A DNA stretch of 52,177 bases from a virus, in the IMG/VR virus record IMGVR_UViG_3300035698_004753, positions 1 through 52,177 of that record. One strand, 5' to 3'. The position numbers and the translations under genes are program-made. Below the pieces are notes generated by a model that was not told where the DNA came from, did not search any database, and saw only the letters and a program-made list of their open reading frames with translations. This document shows, piece after piece, positions 16,199 through 24,677 of the stretch (position 1 is the stretch's first letter; each line of letters starts with the position of its first letter).

Positions 16199-16716
16199 GA
16201 TGGGTTACAATGTTCAGTCAAACAGGTAGTGAGATTGTAAATATCTCTAAAGCTCTAGGGCGTATTCCTGATATAATAATTACAAATAATCGAAGACGTG
16301 AAAGTTGGCACCCAGAGTTAGAATCTTTGGGTGCTTTAGTTATGATTAGCACGCATGCACATTTATGCGATTATTTAATTAAAAAAGAAGAACGCTTGTT
16401 AATTACGCTCCACGGTTATATGCGAATTTTACCTAAAGACGTTGTTATTCGTCATGACATTATTAATGGGCATCCAGGGGATATCGTTAAGTATCCTCAA
16501 CTTAAAGGTAAGAATCCGCAGGCTCACGCAATCAAACTCGAGCTTGATTCTACCGGAGTAGTACTACATCAAGTAAATGAGAAGGTAGATGACGGGAAAA
16601 TTCTTTCTCAACGCGGCCTTAACATTTCAGAGGAACATACAGAAGAAATTTTGATTGCTGACCTGAAGGTAATGCAAGCGGATATGTGGATTGACCTATT
16701 GAAGGAGAGATTTTAA
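16195..16716 (+). CDS. dpdN: DpdN-like formyltransferase (PurN fold)
   Basis: A 173-residue folate-dependent formyltransferase: LLITLHGYMRILPKDVV parallels PurN LAGFMRILS, IINGHPGD supplies the catalytic Asn and His (N-x-H), and VNEKVDDGKILSQR supplies the catalytic Asp. The substrate pocket differs from PurN. DpdN is the name given to a predicted phage enzyme formylating dPreQ1 in DNA to 7-(formylamino)methyl-7-deazaguanine. Direct overlap with dpdA (ATGA) and the nearby queF make that role likely. GAR formylation in purine synthesis is the alternative. Confidence 0.8.
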   Translation: MRWVTMFSQTGSEIVNISKALGRIPDIIITNNRRRESWHPELESLGALVMISTHAHLCDYLIKKEERLLITLHGYMRILPKDVVIRHDIINGHPGDIVKYPQLKGKNPQAHAIKLELDSTGVVLHQVNEKVDDGKILSQRGLNISEEHTEEILIADLKVMQADMWIDLLKERF

Positions 16717-16717
16717 T

Positions 16718-17257
16718 ATGAGAATTGGAATTAGCGGCGCTCAATCAGTAGGTAAGACTACGCTGTTGAATGCTCTTCGCTCAGAGAAGTGCTTTAAGCA
16801 CTATAACATTAGAAACGAGGTTACACGTACTGTAAAGAATTATGGCATAAATATCAATGAAAATGGCTCCGATACTAGTCAGCTGCTCATTATGAAAGAG
16901 CACATTTATAATGTAACAATGTTTCACGATATGATCACGGATAGAACTCTTTTAGATGGAATAGTTTATACAACCTGGTTATATGAAAAAGCTAATGTTG
17001 TAACTGAGGAAGTATATAAAGAATGTCTACGTGTATTTGAAAAACTGATAGGTCAGTATGCTTTTATTTTCTATATTAAACCCGAATTTCCTATTGAGCA
17101 TGACGGAGTACGTTCTTCTGATGAAAAATGGCAGAATGAAATAGTAGATATTTTTACTACGGTAATCGAAACATATAAAATACCTGTAATTATGGTAAGT
17201 GGGTCAGTTCGCGAGCGCGTAAACACTATTTTAAAAACACTTGGAGAAATTAAATGA
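16718..17257 (+). CDS. P-loop nucleotide/nucleoside kinase-like ATPase
   Basis: MRIGISGAQSVGKTTLLNAL contains a Walker A (GAQSVGKTT). LLDGIVYTTWL and FIFYIKPEFPIEHDGVRSSDEKWQNEI follow the pattern of the NadR-kinase/AAA_28 family, with a lid region rich in Arg. 179 aa, a single kinase domain. Lying between the formyltransferase and queF it may act in the base-modification pathway or in nucleotide salvage; no substrate can be named. Confidence 0.65.
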   Translation: MRIGISGAQSVGKTTLLNALRSEKCFKHYNIRNEVTRTVKNYGININENGSDTSQLLIMKEHIYNVTMFHDMITDRTLLDGIVYTTWLYEKANVVTEEVYKECLRVFEKLIGQYAFIFYIKPEFPIEHDGVRSSDEKWQNEIVDIFTTVIETYKIPVIMVSGSVRERVNTILKTLGEIK

Positions 17258-18183
17258 GTGAAATTGAAGATATTGCTTCAATCCATCTTGGCCGTGCCGG
17301 TGATGGATCTGTCGTAAACCCTTATATTACCCCTGATTCCGTTGATGCCAGCCTCCTAGTTGGAGTCCCGCGTATTCTAAATCGTACCGCTTATGGTATT
17401 GATGCAGCAGCCCTACCATTTGAAGGGTTCGATATGTGGAACTGTTATGAGTTTTCAACGCTGACTGATAATGGGTTTCCTGTAACTGGTCTAATGCGTA
17501 TCGTTTATGATGCAGACTCTAAGTGTATTGTTGAATCGAAGTCGCTCAAACTATATCTCAACTCATTTAATATGATGAAAAATGGGGCAACGATATCTGA
17601 CGTTGTAGCAAATGTTAACAATAGGGTAAATGAAGATCTAATTAACGTTTTAGATACACGTAGTGTTAGAGTGTCTCTAAACTTTGAAGATGCAGTAACG
17701 GCGACGCCAGTCAGTGGTGATTTTGTTCAGATTGAAAACTATCTAGACCCTACTAAAGTAAACTTTAACCATTATAATGAATCACCTGACACGTTAGTTG
17801 TTACCCCTACTACAGGTGAGAACCTAACCTTTAAGTGGCGTTCATCTGTACTTCGTTCTAATTGCCGAGTAACGAACCAACCAGACTGGGGTGATGTTTT
17901 TGTGGCAATCAAAGGGAACAAGACTGTAACGCCAGAATCACTGCTTCAATATATTGTCTCTATGAGAAAGGAAAATCACTTCCATGAAGAAATCTGTGAA
18001 TGCATCTATAAGCGACTTTACGACCTATTGGAGCCTGAAGAGTTATTTGTTACCTGTCTCTATACTCGCCGAGGTGGGATTGATATTAACCCTTGCCGCG
18101 CTTCATCAGATGCAGTAATGTACAAGTATGGATACCATTTACGTTCTGTGTATACAAATAACTACAAGACATTGAGGCAATAA
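17254..18183 (+). CDS. queF: QueF, preQ0 reductase (NADPH-dependent)
   Basis: Reduces the nitrile of preQ0 to the aminomethyl of preQ1. The 309-residue protein is of the long E. coli type. ESKSLKLYLNSFNMM is the QueF signature; SSVLRSNCRVTNQPDWGD contains the active-site Cys; FHEEICECIYKRLYDLL and YTRRGGIDINPCRAS complete the family blocks. Its presence argues that the final modification derives from preQ1, not preQ0. Four-base overlap with the kinase gene upstream. Confidence 0.93.
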   Translation: MSEIEDIASIHLGRAGDGSVVNPYITPDSVDASLLVGVPRILNRTAYGIDAAALPFEGFDMWNCYEFSTLTDNGFPVTGLMRIVYDADSKCIVESKSLKLYLNSFNMMKNGATISDVVANVNNRVNEDLINVLDTRSVRVSLNFEDAVTATPVSGDFVQIENYLDPTKVNFNHYNESPDTLVVTPTTGENLTFKWRSSVLRSNCRVTNQPDWGDVFVAIKGNKTVTPESLLQYIVSMRKENHFHEEICECIYKRLYDLLEPEELFVTCLYTRRGGIDINPCRASSDAVMYKYGYHLRSVYTNNYKTLRQ

Positions 18184-18184
18184 T

Positions 18185-18406
18185 ATGATAAGTGATAAGA
18201 ATGTATTAAATGTAATAAAACAGCTTGAGTCTAGGATGGAAATAGGCTATAGTAAATATGGTGTTACAACCGAGCGTACCGATTTAGATCTGCTTCAATG
18301 GTTACAACATTTGCAAGAAGAACTTATGGACGCATGCGTCTATATTGAACGAACTAAAAGCGAGATTAATAATGAACGACCACCTAAAATCCCTACCCGA
18401 TACTGA
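18185..18406 (+). CDS. MazG-like small protein (73 aa)
   Basis: The segment YSKYGVTTERTDLDLLQWLQ followed by HLQEELMDACVYIER resembles small phage proteins of the MazG/all-alpha pyrophosphohydrolase group, which carry an EExxD helix. Only one helix pair is present. It overlaps the start of queC by 35 bases. Confidence 0.6.
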   Translation: MISDKNVLNVIKQLESRMEIGYSKYGVTTERTDLDLLQWLQHLQEELMDACVYIERTKSEINNERPPKIPTRY

Positions 18407-19136
18407 TAAAAACGTTGTAGCTGTATTATCCGGGGGGCTGGATAGTACTGTTATGACTCATTTGCTCGCCGAAAAATATGGAGCAGATAAGGTATATGCT
18501 TTATCTTTTAATTATGGTCAAAAGCAAAAGATTGAGTTAGAGAAAGCCGCAATTACATGTGCACACCTTGGGTGTCATCATACTATTGTAGATCTCGCTA
18601 TATTGGGTGATATATCTCGTAATGTATCTGCTAATATTGGAGGTACAGAGGTAGAAATGCCGAACATTCGAGACGTTCTAGGTGATCCTCAACCTAAGAC
18701 TTATGTACCGTTTAGGAATATGATTCTCAACTCGTTAGCATTCTCGTATGCGGAGTCTAATGACGCCAGTCATATCTTTACAGGGCTACAGGTACATGAC
18801 GAGTATGGTTATTGGGATACTACTCAGAAGTTTGTAGACTCAATGAACGCTGTAGCTGCTCAGAATCGTTCGCATAAAATTAAAATGGAAGCGCCGTTTG
18901 CGGATCTTTCTAAGTTTCAAGAGATTGAGATTATGAAAGAGCTTGGAAAGCTCGATGAATTAGAACATACCATGACTTGCTACAACCCTAATGAAGCTGG
19001 GGAATCTTGTGGTGAGTGTCCGTCGTGTTCAGAGCGTATTATGAACTTCGCCAAGGCTAATCTTGTTGATCCTATACCTTATTCTAAATTCATTCCGTGG
19101 AGTGATATTATAGAACGTTATGCGGGTGTAAATTAA
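18372..19136 (+). CDS. queC: QueC, preQ0 synthase
   Basis: Turns 7-carboxy-7-deazaguanine into preQ0 using ATP and ammonia. VVAVLSGGLDSTVMTHLLAE is the PP-loop (SGGLDST), ALSFNYGQKQKIELEKA is the QueC signature, and CYNPNEAGESCGECPSCSER holds the four-cysteine zinc site near the C-terminus. I prefer ATG 18372 to the TTG at 18345, since it gives the usual short lead-in. An amidotransferase gene starts at its stop codon, echoing the Gat-QueC fusions known in some phages. Confidence 0.94.
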   Translation: MNDHLKSLPDTDKNVVAVLSGGLDSTVMTHLLAEKYGADKVYALSFNYGQKQKIELEKAAITCAHLGCHHTIVDLAILGDISRNVSANIGGTEVEMPNIRDVLGDPQPKTYVPFRNMILNSLAFSYAESNDASHIFTGLQVHDEYGYWDTTQKFVDSMNAVAAQNRSHKIKMEAPFADLSKFQEIEIMKELGKLDELEHTMTCYNPNEAGESCGECPSCSERIMNFAKANLVDPIPYSKFIPWSDIIERYAGVN

Positions 19137-19771
19137 TGTGCGCCATAGTTGGATCATTTGATACTGGAAAACTAAAAGAGCTGGTCGAACTAAATTCTTA
19201 CCGAGGCCAACACTCTCATTCTATATCTTACGTTGATCGGGATAAGAAAACTATAAAAATTTATAAAAATCTAGGATCTATTGTTTTAGATAGCATAAAT
19301 ATACCTGAAGGCCACTATGGTATTTGCCACATACAAGCACCCACTACCGATTCACAGGATATTGAATCTATTCACCCTGCTGCTGGTATCTATAATGAGC
19401 ATTTTTCTGCTCTCTGGCACAATGGTATTCTAAAAGACACCACAGTCAAAGCACTCCAAAAATACTACGGAACAGACGAAAAATGGGATACCGCATTGCT
19501 GCTTCGTCGCCTTGAAGGTAGTGGTGAATTAAGCGATATCGATGGTACGTTTAGTTGCTTGTGGTTTAAAGAGCCTGGTAAATTATATCTCTTTCGGAAT
19601 GAAATTTCACCGATGTTTATAGACGATAAGTTCAACATATCCTCAACTAAATTCGAGGGATCATATCCAACAGAGCCTAATATTATGCTTTGGATGGATT
19701 TAGATTTCGAAGTTCTTGTTAACAAGAACACTTTTAAAACTATGGAAAATCCATACTACTTCTGGGATTAA
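19136..19771 (+). CDS. Stand-alone class II glutamine amidotransferase (Gat)
   Basis: Begins MCAIVGSF, with Cys2 becoming the N-terminal nucleophile after Met removal, as in class II amidotransferases. YRGQHSHSISY corresponds to the RG-x-D-S loop, FSALWHNGIL to the HNG oxyanion-hole motif and SDIDGTFSCLWF to the DG-x-F block. The usual Arg motif that binds glutamine carboxylate (H-T-R-x) reads HIQAP here. The gene abuts queC (TAATG). In phages making archaeosine-type dG+, this domain is fused to QueC; here the two are separate. It may feed ammonia to QueC or amidate preQ0. Confidence 0.78.
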   Translation: MCAIVGSFDTGKLKELVELNSYRGQHSHSISYVDRDKKTIKIYKNLGSIVLDSINIPEGHYGICHIQAPTTDSQDIESIHPAAGIYNEHFSALWHNGILKDTTVKALQKYYGTDEKWDTALLLRRLEGSGELSDIDGTFSCLWFKEPGKLYLFRNEISPMFIDDKFNISSTKFEGSYPTEPNIMLWMDLDFEVLVNKNTFKTMENPYYFWD

Positions 19772-19781
19772 GGAATATAAT

Positions 19782-20249
19782 ATGAGTACAAATTTTGAAC
19801 GCATTAAAACGTGGTCTGATGAGCGATTAATTACACAAAATGAGCCAGATCGTAACGGTTTTGTTTCTATGATTGTTGAAGAGCTCGGCGAGTTTCTCGA
19901 AGCTGGTGATGATATTGATGGTCGCATTGATGCTATGGGAGATATTATCGTGTTTGCTTACGGGGAAATGGCTAAGTATGGCTATCACGGGGACAGGGTA
20001 ATGGATGAAATTATTAAAGAGATTTCATCACGTACTGGTTCTTATAATCCTGGTACTAAGAAGTGGCAAAAAGATAAATCGCCCGAAGCACAAGCAAGGT
20101 GGTATTCTGCTGACTTTACTACTTGTAAGTACGGGGAAGAATCCACACCGGCACCTGTTGTAGTAATACCATCTGCCGCATCACTAACAGAAGGCCCAAA
20201 AAACGAAGCTGTTGATACCGGTGCATATGGTACTAAAACAAACAAATAA
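19782..20249 (+). CDS. MazG-like nucleotide pyrophosphohydrolase
   Basis: The segment MIVEELGEFLEAGDDIDGRIDAMGDIIVFAYGEM has the EExxE...ExxD-like metal-binding helices of the MazG/PRA-PH fold (here EELGE and DAMGD). The C-terminal 60 residues are low-complexity and rich in Pro, Ala and Thr. Such enzymes hydrolyse (d)NTPs to monophosphates. ATG 19782 follows AAGGAATATAAT. Confidence 0.7.
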   Translation: MSTNFERIKTWSDERLITQNEPDRNGFVSMIVEELGEFLEAGDDIDGRIDAMGDIIVFAYGEMAKYGYHGDRVMDEIIKEISSRTGSYNPGTKKWQKDKSPEAQARWYSADFTTCKYGEESTPAPVVVIPSAASLTEGPKNEAVDTGAYGTKTNK

Positions 20250-20260
20250 AGGAATAAATT

Positions 20261-20440
20261 ATGAGTAAGTATGTTGTATATATTAATTCTTTCCCGTCAA
20301 CGACGGAGGAGCAATTTGAATTAAAAGCTAAAGAGTTAGAAGCTAAAATGAGAAATACGGGTTGGTTATGCCCTATTGATAAAGCGATGTTTTTCCCCTC
20401 AACTAATGAAACACAAATTGTTGTAGTGGAGAGCGAATAA
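20261..20440 (+). CDS. Hypothetical protein (59 aa)
   Basis: MSKYVVYINSFPSTTEEQFE... with a charged helix and a C-terminal beta strand (QIVVVESE). ATG lies behind AAAGGAATAAATT; the TAA overlaps the glycosyltransferase ATG. No family recognised. Confidence 0.55.
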   Translation: MSKYVVYINSFPSTTEEQFELKAKELEAKMRNTGWLCPIDKAMFFPSTNETQIVVVESE

Positions 20441-21405
20441 TGGAAATTAAAGTCCCAATTGAAACACTACGAGGGCGAAAGCTCTTTATTGCAACCCCGA
20501 TGTATGGCGGAGCGTGCGCAGGAATGTTCTCGCGATCAATAGCAGATCTTTCTGCCCTATGCACTCACTACGGTATTCAAGTTCGTTTTTACTTCTTATT
20601 TAATGAGTCGTTAATTACCCGTGCAAGAAACTATTGCGCGGATGAATTTATACGTTCCGGGGATTCCCATCTGATGTTCATTGATTCTGATATTGGATTT
20701 AATGCTAACGACGTCATTGCTCTAATGGCCCTGCAATCAGATAACCCCGAAGATGATGATTATGATATCATTGCTGGCCCTTACCCTAAAAAATGCATCA
20801 GCTGGGAAAAGATTAAGATAGCGGTGGATAAAGGCGCGGCAGATGAAGATCCCCAGAACCTTGAGAAATATGTCGGGGATTATGTATTTAACCCAGTTAA
20901 TAACGGAGGGATTCGCCTAGATCAACCAGTCGAAGTATTAGAAGCTGGTACCGGGTTTATGATGATTCGGCGTAATACTTTCTTGAAGTTCCGGGAACAG
21001 TATCCACATCAAGATTATAGACCTGATCATGTACGTACTGAACATTTTGACGGGTCGCGTGAGATAACTGCTTTCTTTGATACCCCTATTGATGGAAAGC
21101 GAGCTAATATTAATAATGAGTTACAACAGTATCTAGAAAAGAATCCAGACGCATCACACGAAGATATTCTCAAGTTTGTGGTAGATCCCAATAATGGTAT
21201 GAGAGAATATAGTAAACGCTACCTATCAGAGGATTATATGTTCTGCCAATGGGTTCGTAAGGCTGGCATGAAAGTATGGTTCGCTCCCTGGATGCAACTG
21301 CAACATGTTGGAATGATGGTATTTGGTGGCTCTTTAACAGATCTAGCACATATCGGAGCTTCTGCTACAGCAGACGTAAATCAGTTGAAGAAAAACAAGA
21401 AGTAA
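20440..21405 (+). CDS. Glycosyltransferase-like protein (GT-A fold)
   Basis: The N-terminus RKLFIATPMYGGACAGMFSRS and the segment FNESLITRARNYCADEF are followed by HLMFIDSDIGFNANDVIAL, in which DSD is a metal-binding DxD. YDIIAGPYPKK and GTGFMMIRRNTF are typical acceptor-side blocks. 321 aa, no membrane segment, so a soluble phage transferase. The acceptor could be DNA, a virion protein or a host glycan; its position next to the base-modification cluster makes DNA worth considering but proves nothing. Confidence 0.72.
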   Translation: MEIKVPIETLRGRKLFIATPMYGGACAGMFSRSIADLSALCTHYGIQVRFYFLFNESLITRARNYCADEFIRSGDSHLMFIDSDIGFNANDVIALMALQSDNPEDDDYDIIAGPYPKKCISWEKIKIAVDKGAADEDPQNLEKYVGDYVFNPVNNGGIRLDQPVEVLEAGTGFMMIRRNTFLKFREQYPHQDYRPDHVRTEHFDGSREITAFFDTPIDGKRANINNELQQYLEKNPDASHEDILKFVVDPNNGMREYSKRYLSEDYMFCQWVRKAGMKVWFAPWMQLQHVGMMVFGGSLTDLAHIGASATADVNQLKKNKK

Positions 21406-21421
21406 TTTAAAGGTATATATT

Positions 21422-22087
21422 ATGAAATTTTCGACAAAAACAATCCAAATACTTCGCAACTTCTCTACGATTCATCAGTCTATTATCTTTAACCCTGGAA
21501 AGACTCTCAAATCGATTTCTCAATCTAAGACAATTATGGCACGAGCTACAATTGACACTGAGATTGAGAAAACATTTGCTATCTATGACCTACCTCAGTT
21601 CCTTAGCGCTATCTCGCTATTTGATGATCCTGAATTGGAAGTAGGAGATCGCTCTATGACTATTCGCAGCGGGAAGGAAAAGCTCAATTATACATTTAGT
21701 GAACCGAGTCTAATTCTAGCGCCGCCGGAAAAGGAATTATCTCTCCCGACATGTGAAGTACAGTTCGAGCTTAAGCATGAAGCACTCGTACGCGTACAAA
21801 AGGCGCTGGGTATTATTGGAGCCCCTGAGATTGCTGTAACCGGTGATGGGGGAGTCATTTATATTGAAGCTCTTAATTCTAAGAACACATCTGACTCAAC
21901 GTACCGCGTTGATGTAGGCACTACGGATAAGGAGTTTCGCTTTATCTTCCTGGCAGAGAATATTAAACTCGATCAAGGTGATTATAATGTGTCGATCTCT
22001 TCTAAGGGGCTATCTCACTTTGTTGGCACTGATAATAATATTGAGTACTGGATTGCGATAGAAGCTACTTCTACGTTTAAGGAATAA
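21422..22087 (+). CDS. 45: gp45 sliding clamp
   Basis: DNA polymerase processivity clamp and co-activator of late transcription. MKFSTKTIQILRNFSTIHQS parallels T4 gp45 MKLSKDTTALLKNFATINSG; FAIYDLPQFLSAISLFDDPE parallels its VAIYDLNGFLGILSLVNDD; the C-terminus YWIAIEATSTFKE matches YVVALEADSTHDF. 221 aa against 228. Followed by gp44, with one small gene between. Confidence 0.95.
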   Translation: MKFSTKTIQILRNFSTIHQSIIFNPGKTLKSISQSKTIMARATIDTEIEKTFAIYDLPQFLSAISLFDDPELEVGDRSMTIRSGKEKLNYTFSEPSLILAPPEKELSLPTCEVQFELKHEALVRVQKALGIIGAPEIAVTGDGGVIYIEALNSKNTSDSTYRVDVGTTDKEFRFIFLAENIKLDQGDYNVSISSKGLSHFVGTDNNIEYWIAIEATSTFKE

Positions 22088-22090
22088 ATC

Positions 22091-22417
22091 ATGGGGTATA
22101 GTACAAAAATCGCGGTAGTGTACGGTGTTGATTGTAGCTGGGATAATGCTTACAGTGAAGCCGTAGAAGAGATGGAAGATATTGAAGCGTGGGGAATGTT
22201 TGATGGCCTGAGTTGTTCATACATGAAATTAGGCGCTGTTATTGCTAAGTCTAACGGTGACCGTTGGGAACCTCTTGAATTAGATGCAGTTGTTTATACT
22301 GAGAGCTTGCCATTATTGAAAGAAGCATATATACTTAAATTTCAAGAACAGTTTCCTGATCATATGCACCTACTCGATAGTCCTTGGAAGTTGATGGTGT
22401 TTACACATACAGTTTAA
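22091..22417 (+). CDS. Hypothetical protein (108 aa) between 45 and 44
   Basis: MGYSTKIAVVYGVDCSWDNA..., acidic, no recognised motif. Sits tightly between clamp and clamp-loader genes, so probably co-transcribed with them. Confidence 0.55.
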   Translation: MGYSTKIAVVYGVDCSWDNAYSEAVEEMEDIEAWGMFDGLSCSYMKLGAVIAKSNGDRWEPLELDAVVYTESLPLLKEAYILKFQEQFPDHMHLLDSPWKLMVFTHTV

Positions 22418-22429
22418 GAAGGTTATATT

Positions 22430-23371
22430 ATGTTAAATGAATTTTTGTGGACAGAAAAATTTCGTCCTAAGACTATTGAAGAAACGATTCTTCCAGAAAA
22501 CCTCAAGAAAACATTTCAGCAATTCGTAGAGCAGGGTAATATACCGAATCTGCTCCTGTCAGGTTCAGCTGGCTGTGGTAAGACTACCGTAGCAAGAGCT
22601 ATGTTGGAAGAGCTTGAGTGTGATTATATTGTCATTAACGGATCGATGAACGGTAACATTGATACACTTCGTAATGAGATTAAGAACTTTGCATCATCTG
22701 TTTCGCTTACCGGTGGACGTAAGTACGTTATCCTCGACGAGGCTGACTACCTAAATGCGAACTCTACGCAACCGGCTCTTCGTAACTTTATGGAAGAGTT
22801 CTCAAAGAACTGTGGATTTATTCTAACGTGCAACTTTAAAAATAAGATCATTGAACCTCTTCACTCTCGTTGTTCTGTAATTGACTTTAAGATTACAAAG
22901 AAAGAAACTGGCCAGCTCGCCATGCAGTTCATGAAGCGTATGCTCTCGATACTCGATCAAGAGAATGTTGAGTATGATAAAGCTGTAATTGCTGAAGTAA
23001 TTAAGAAGCATTACCCGGATTGGCGACGCGTTATTAACGAACTTCAGCGCTATAGTGCTACGGGTAAGATTGATTCAGGTCTACTTATTAACCTCAAGCA
23101 AGAAACACTTACTACTCTTGTTGGGTTTCTGAAGGAACGCGACTTTACTTCCATGCGTAAATGGGTGGGGGAGAATATTGACAGTGATCCTGTTGTGCTT
23201 TATCGTATGCTGTATGATACATCTAATCAATATATCGAGAAGAAAGCTATACCCCAGTTAGTAATTATTCTAGCCAAGTATCAATATCAAAGTGCGTTTG
23301 TAGCAGATGCCGAGATTAACTTAGTGGCTTGTTTGACCGAGATAATGGTCGACTGTACATTTCTCAAATGA
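22430..23371 (+). CDS. 44: gp44 clamp-loader ATPase
   Basis: AAA+ clamp-loader large subunit, 313 aa (T4 gp44 is 319). LWTEKFRPKTIEETILPEN is the family N-terminus, LLLSGSAGCGKTTVARAM is Walker A, YVILDEADYLN is Walker B, and LHSRCSVIDF contains the SRC Arg finger. It loads gp45 together with gp62 (24260). Five bases at the end overlap the next small gene. Confidence 0.95.
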   Translation: MLNEFLWTEKFRPKTIEETILPENLKKTFQQFVEQGNIPNLLLSGSAGCGKTTVARAMLEELECDYIVINGSMNGNIDTLRNEIKNFASSVSLTGGRKYVILDEADYLNANSTQPALRNFMEEFSKNCGFILTCNFKNKIIEPLHSRCSVIDFKITKKETGQLAMQFMKRMLSILDQENVEYDKAVIAEVIKKHYPDWRRVINELQRYSATGKIDSGLLINLKQETLTTLVGFLKERDFTSMRKWVGENIDSDPVVLYRMLYDTSNQYIEKKAIPQLVIILAKYQYQSAFVADAEINLVACLTEIMVDCTFLK

Positions 23372-23538
23372 ACCGCCGTGGTTTCATTGCAGCTCTGTTA
23401 TCAGCAACTGTAGCGCCATACTTACCTGCCCTGACGGTAACCATACCAATTAATAAAGAGCTGCATACAAGGTATACTGGTAAACACGCAACCGATGCTG
23501 CGTTCTTCTATTGTCCGTACATTCCACTACAGTGTTAA
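23368..23538 (+). CDS. Small secreted protein with twin-arginine-like signal (56 aa)
   Basis: MNRRGFIAALLSATVAPYLPAL has an N-terminal RRGF motif and hydrophobic segment as in Tat signal peptides. The mature part would be only about 35 residues, ending FFYCPYIPLQC. It starts inside the gp44 stop (ATGA). Similar short RR-leader proteins occur in marine phages; function unknown. Confidence 0.55.
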   Translation: MNRRGFIAALLSATVAPYLPALTVTIPINKELHTRYTGKHATDAAFFYCPYIPLQC

Positions 23539-23575
23539 GAATGCCATCTTCTAAAGATCAAGTTGAAAGTATCAA

Positions 23576-23773
23576 ATGAAACGTAAATACTTCTGGAAAG
23601 CTGCTAAGTGCAAGCTGTGTAAAATAAAAACTGAGGATCTAATTCCTATTGAAATGAGTACAGCAGAAGGTCCTCACGAGATTGAAGTTTGTGAGGAGTG
23701 CGCCAAATTCTTTGACGCGATGACTGATACATTAGAAAAACAATATTCTGACTATGGAGACGAAAATGATTGA
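23576..23773 (+). CDS. Small zinc-ribbon-like protein (65 aa)
   Basis: Two cysteine pairs, CKLC near residue 12 and CEEC near residue 40, separated by about 25 residues, fit a zinc ribbon or knuckle. Acidic C-terminus. ATG overlaps a TGA-like context at the end of a short intergenic region. No specific family. Confidence 0.55.
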   Translation: MKRKYFWKAAKCKLCKIKTEDLIPIEMSTAEGPHEIEVCEECAKFFDAMTDTLEKQYSDYGDEND

Positions 23774-24245
23774 AGTAAAAGCTCCAAATGATTATGGAAT
23801 GCAATTGGTAGATAACTATTCTATTTTCCTAGCAGGTAGCATTGAAATAGGGAAAGCCACAGCGTGGCAAGAAGAGCTTTATGATGAACTTATGGTATTC
23901 AAAAAAGTTCTCCTAGTAAATCCTCGAGGCAACGATTGGGACATCTCTTGGGTTCAAGACATTTCTAATCCGCTTTTTGCCACCCAAGTAGAATGGGAAT
24001 TGAATGCCCTCGACACTGTTGACATGGTTATTATCTATTTTGAACCAGGTACCCTGAGTCCAATATCTCTTATGGAGCTTGGGTATGTTGCAGGTAGGTG
24101 TGATAATGTAATTGCTTGTTGCCCTGAAGGATTTTGGAGACGTGGTAATGTTCAAATTATGTGTGATAGATTCAGTATTCCCTTGCTAAATACTAAAGAA
24201 GAGTTCTTCACGACAATTAAAAAAACACTGAAAAAGTTTGCTTAA
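23766..24245 (+). CDS. Nucleoside 2-deoxyribosyltransferase-like protein
   Basis: SIFLAGSIEIGKATAWQEEL is the N-terminal substrate loop of the family, followed by VLLVNPRGNDWDISW, FATQVEWELNALDTVDMVIIYF and SPISLMELGYVAG, the last containing the catalytic Glu. These enzymes move deoxyribose between bases or cleave it, so this one salvages or removes nucleosides. I take ATG 23766, spaced six bases from GGAG; ATG 23754 is also open. Possible link to the modified-base pool is inference. Confidence 0.82.
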   Translation: MIEVKAPNDYGMQLVDNYSIFLAGSIEIGKATAWQEELYDELMVFKKVLLVNPRGNDWDISWVQDISNPLFATQVEWELNALDTVDMVIIYFEPGTLSPISLMELGYVAGRCDNVIACCPEGFWRRGNVQIMCDRFSIPLLNTKEEFFTTIKKTLKKFA

Positions 24246-24259
24246 CCTGAGAGTTTATT

Positions 24260-24649
24260 ATGGATATTTTTGCTTTTGTTAACTCAATAAACTTTAATAA
24301 AAAAGACTTAATGACAGGGACGGAAAATGATGTATTAGCTGAAAAAAGCTATGTACCCTATATTGTAAACCGGTCACTATCTTACTTCCCGGATACTATT
24401 ATGTATGCAAACGATATGAATATGCATGCTGATCTAGATAATAAGCTACAATATCAATATCTCTTAAACTCTATAAGATCTAAAAAGAGATTCTCTAAAT
24501 GGGCGAAACCAAGTAAGAGTGTCGATATTGAAAATATCCAAGCCCATTACAAATGTAATAGAGTGCGGGCAGAAGAATATAGCGTGATTTTAACTAAAGA
24601 ACAAAAAGCTCAAATTGCTCAGGCCTTAGTTAAGGGAGGGAGAAGCTAA
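24260..24649 (+). CDS. 62: gp62 clamp-loader small subunit
   Basis: A 129-residue protein with the pattern of gp62 in marine T4 relatives: YVPYIVNRSLSYFPDTIMYA, NKLQYQYLLNSIRSKKRFSK and W followed by an AEEYSVIL helix. T4 gp62 is longer (187 aa), so this is the short type. It lies two small genes and a deoxyribosyltransferase downstream of gp44, rather than directly adjacent as in T4. Confidence 0.85.
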   Translation: MDIFAFVNSINFNKKDLMTGTENDVLAEKSYVPYIVNRSLSYFPDTIMYANDMNMHADLDNKLQYQYLLNSIRSKKRFSKWAKPSKSVDIENIQAHYKCNRVRAEEYSVILTKEQKAQIAQALVKGGRS

Positions 24650-24669
24650 ATTCTCGGGGGCTCCTAAAA

Positions 24670-24677
24670 TATAAATA
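24670..24677 (+). promoter_or_regulatory. Late-promoter motif TATAAATA upstream of regA
   Basis: Exact late motif 56 bases before the RegA ATG. Confidence 0.45.

Noticed and set aside
16195-16716. PurN for de novo purine synthesis
   Set aside because: Possible in principle, but there are no other purine genes here, while it overlaps dpdA and sits with queF; the DNA-modification role is preferred.
18345-18371. QueC start at TTG 18345
   Set aside because: The family lead-in is short, and ATG 18372 gives a normal N-terminus.
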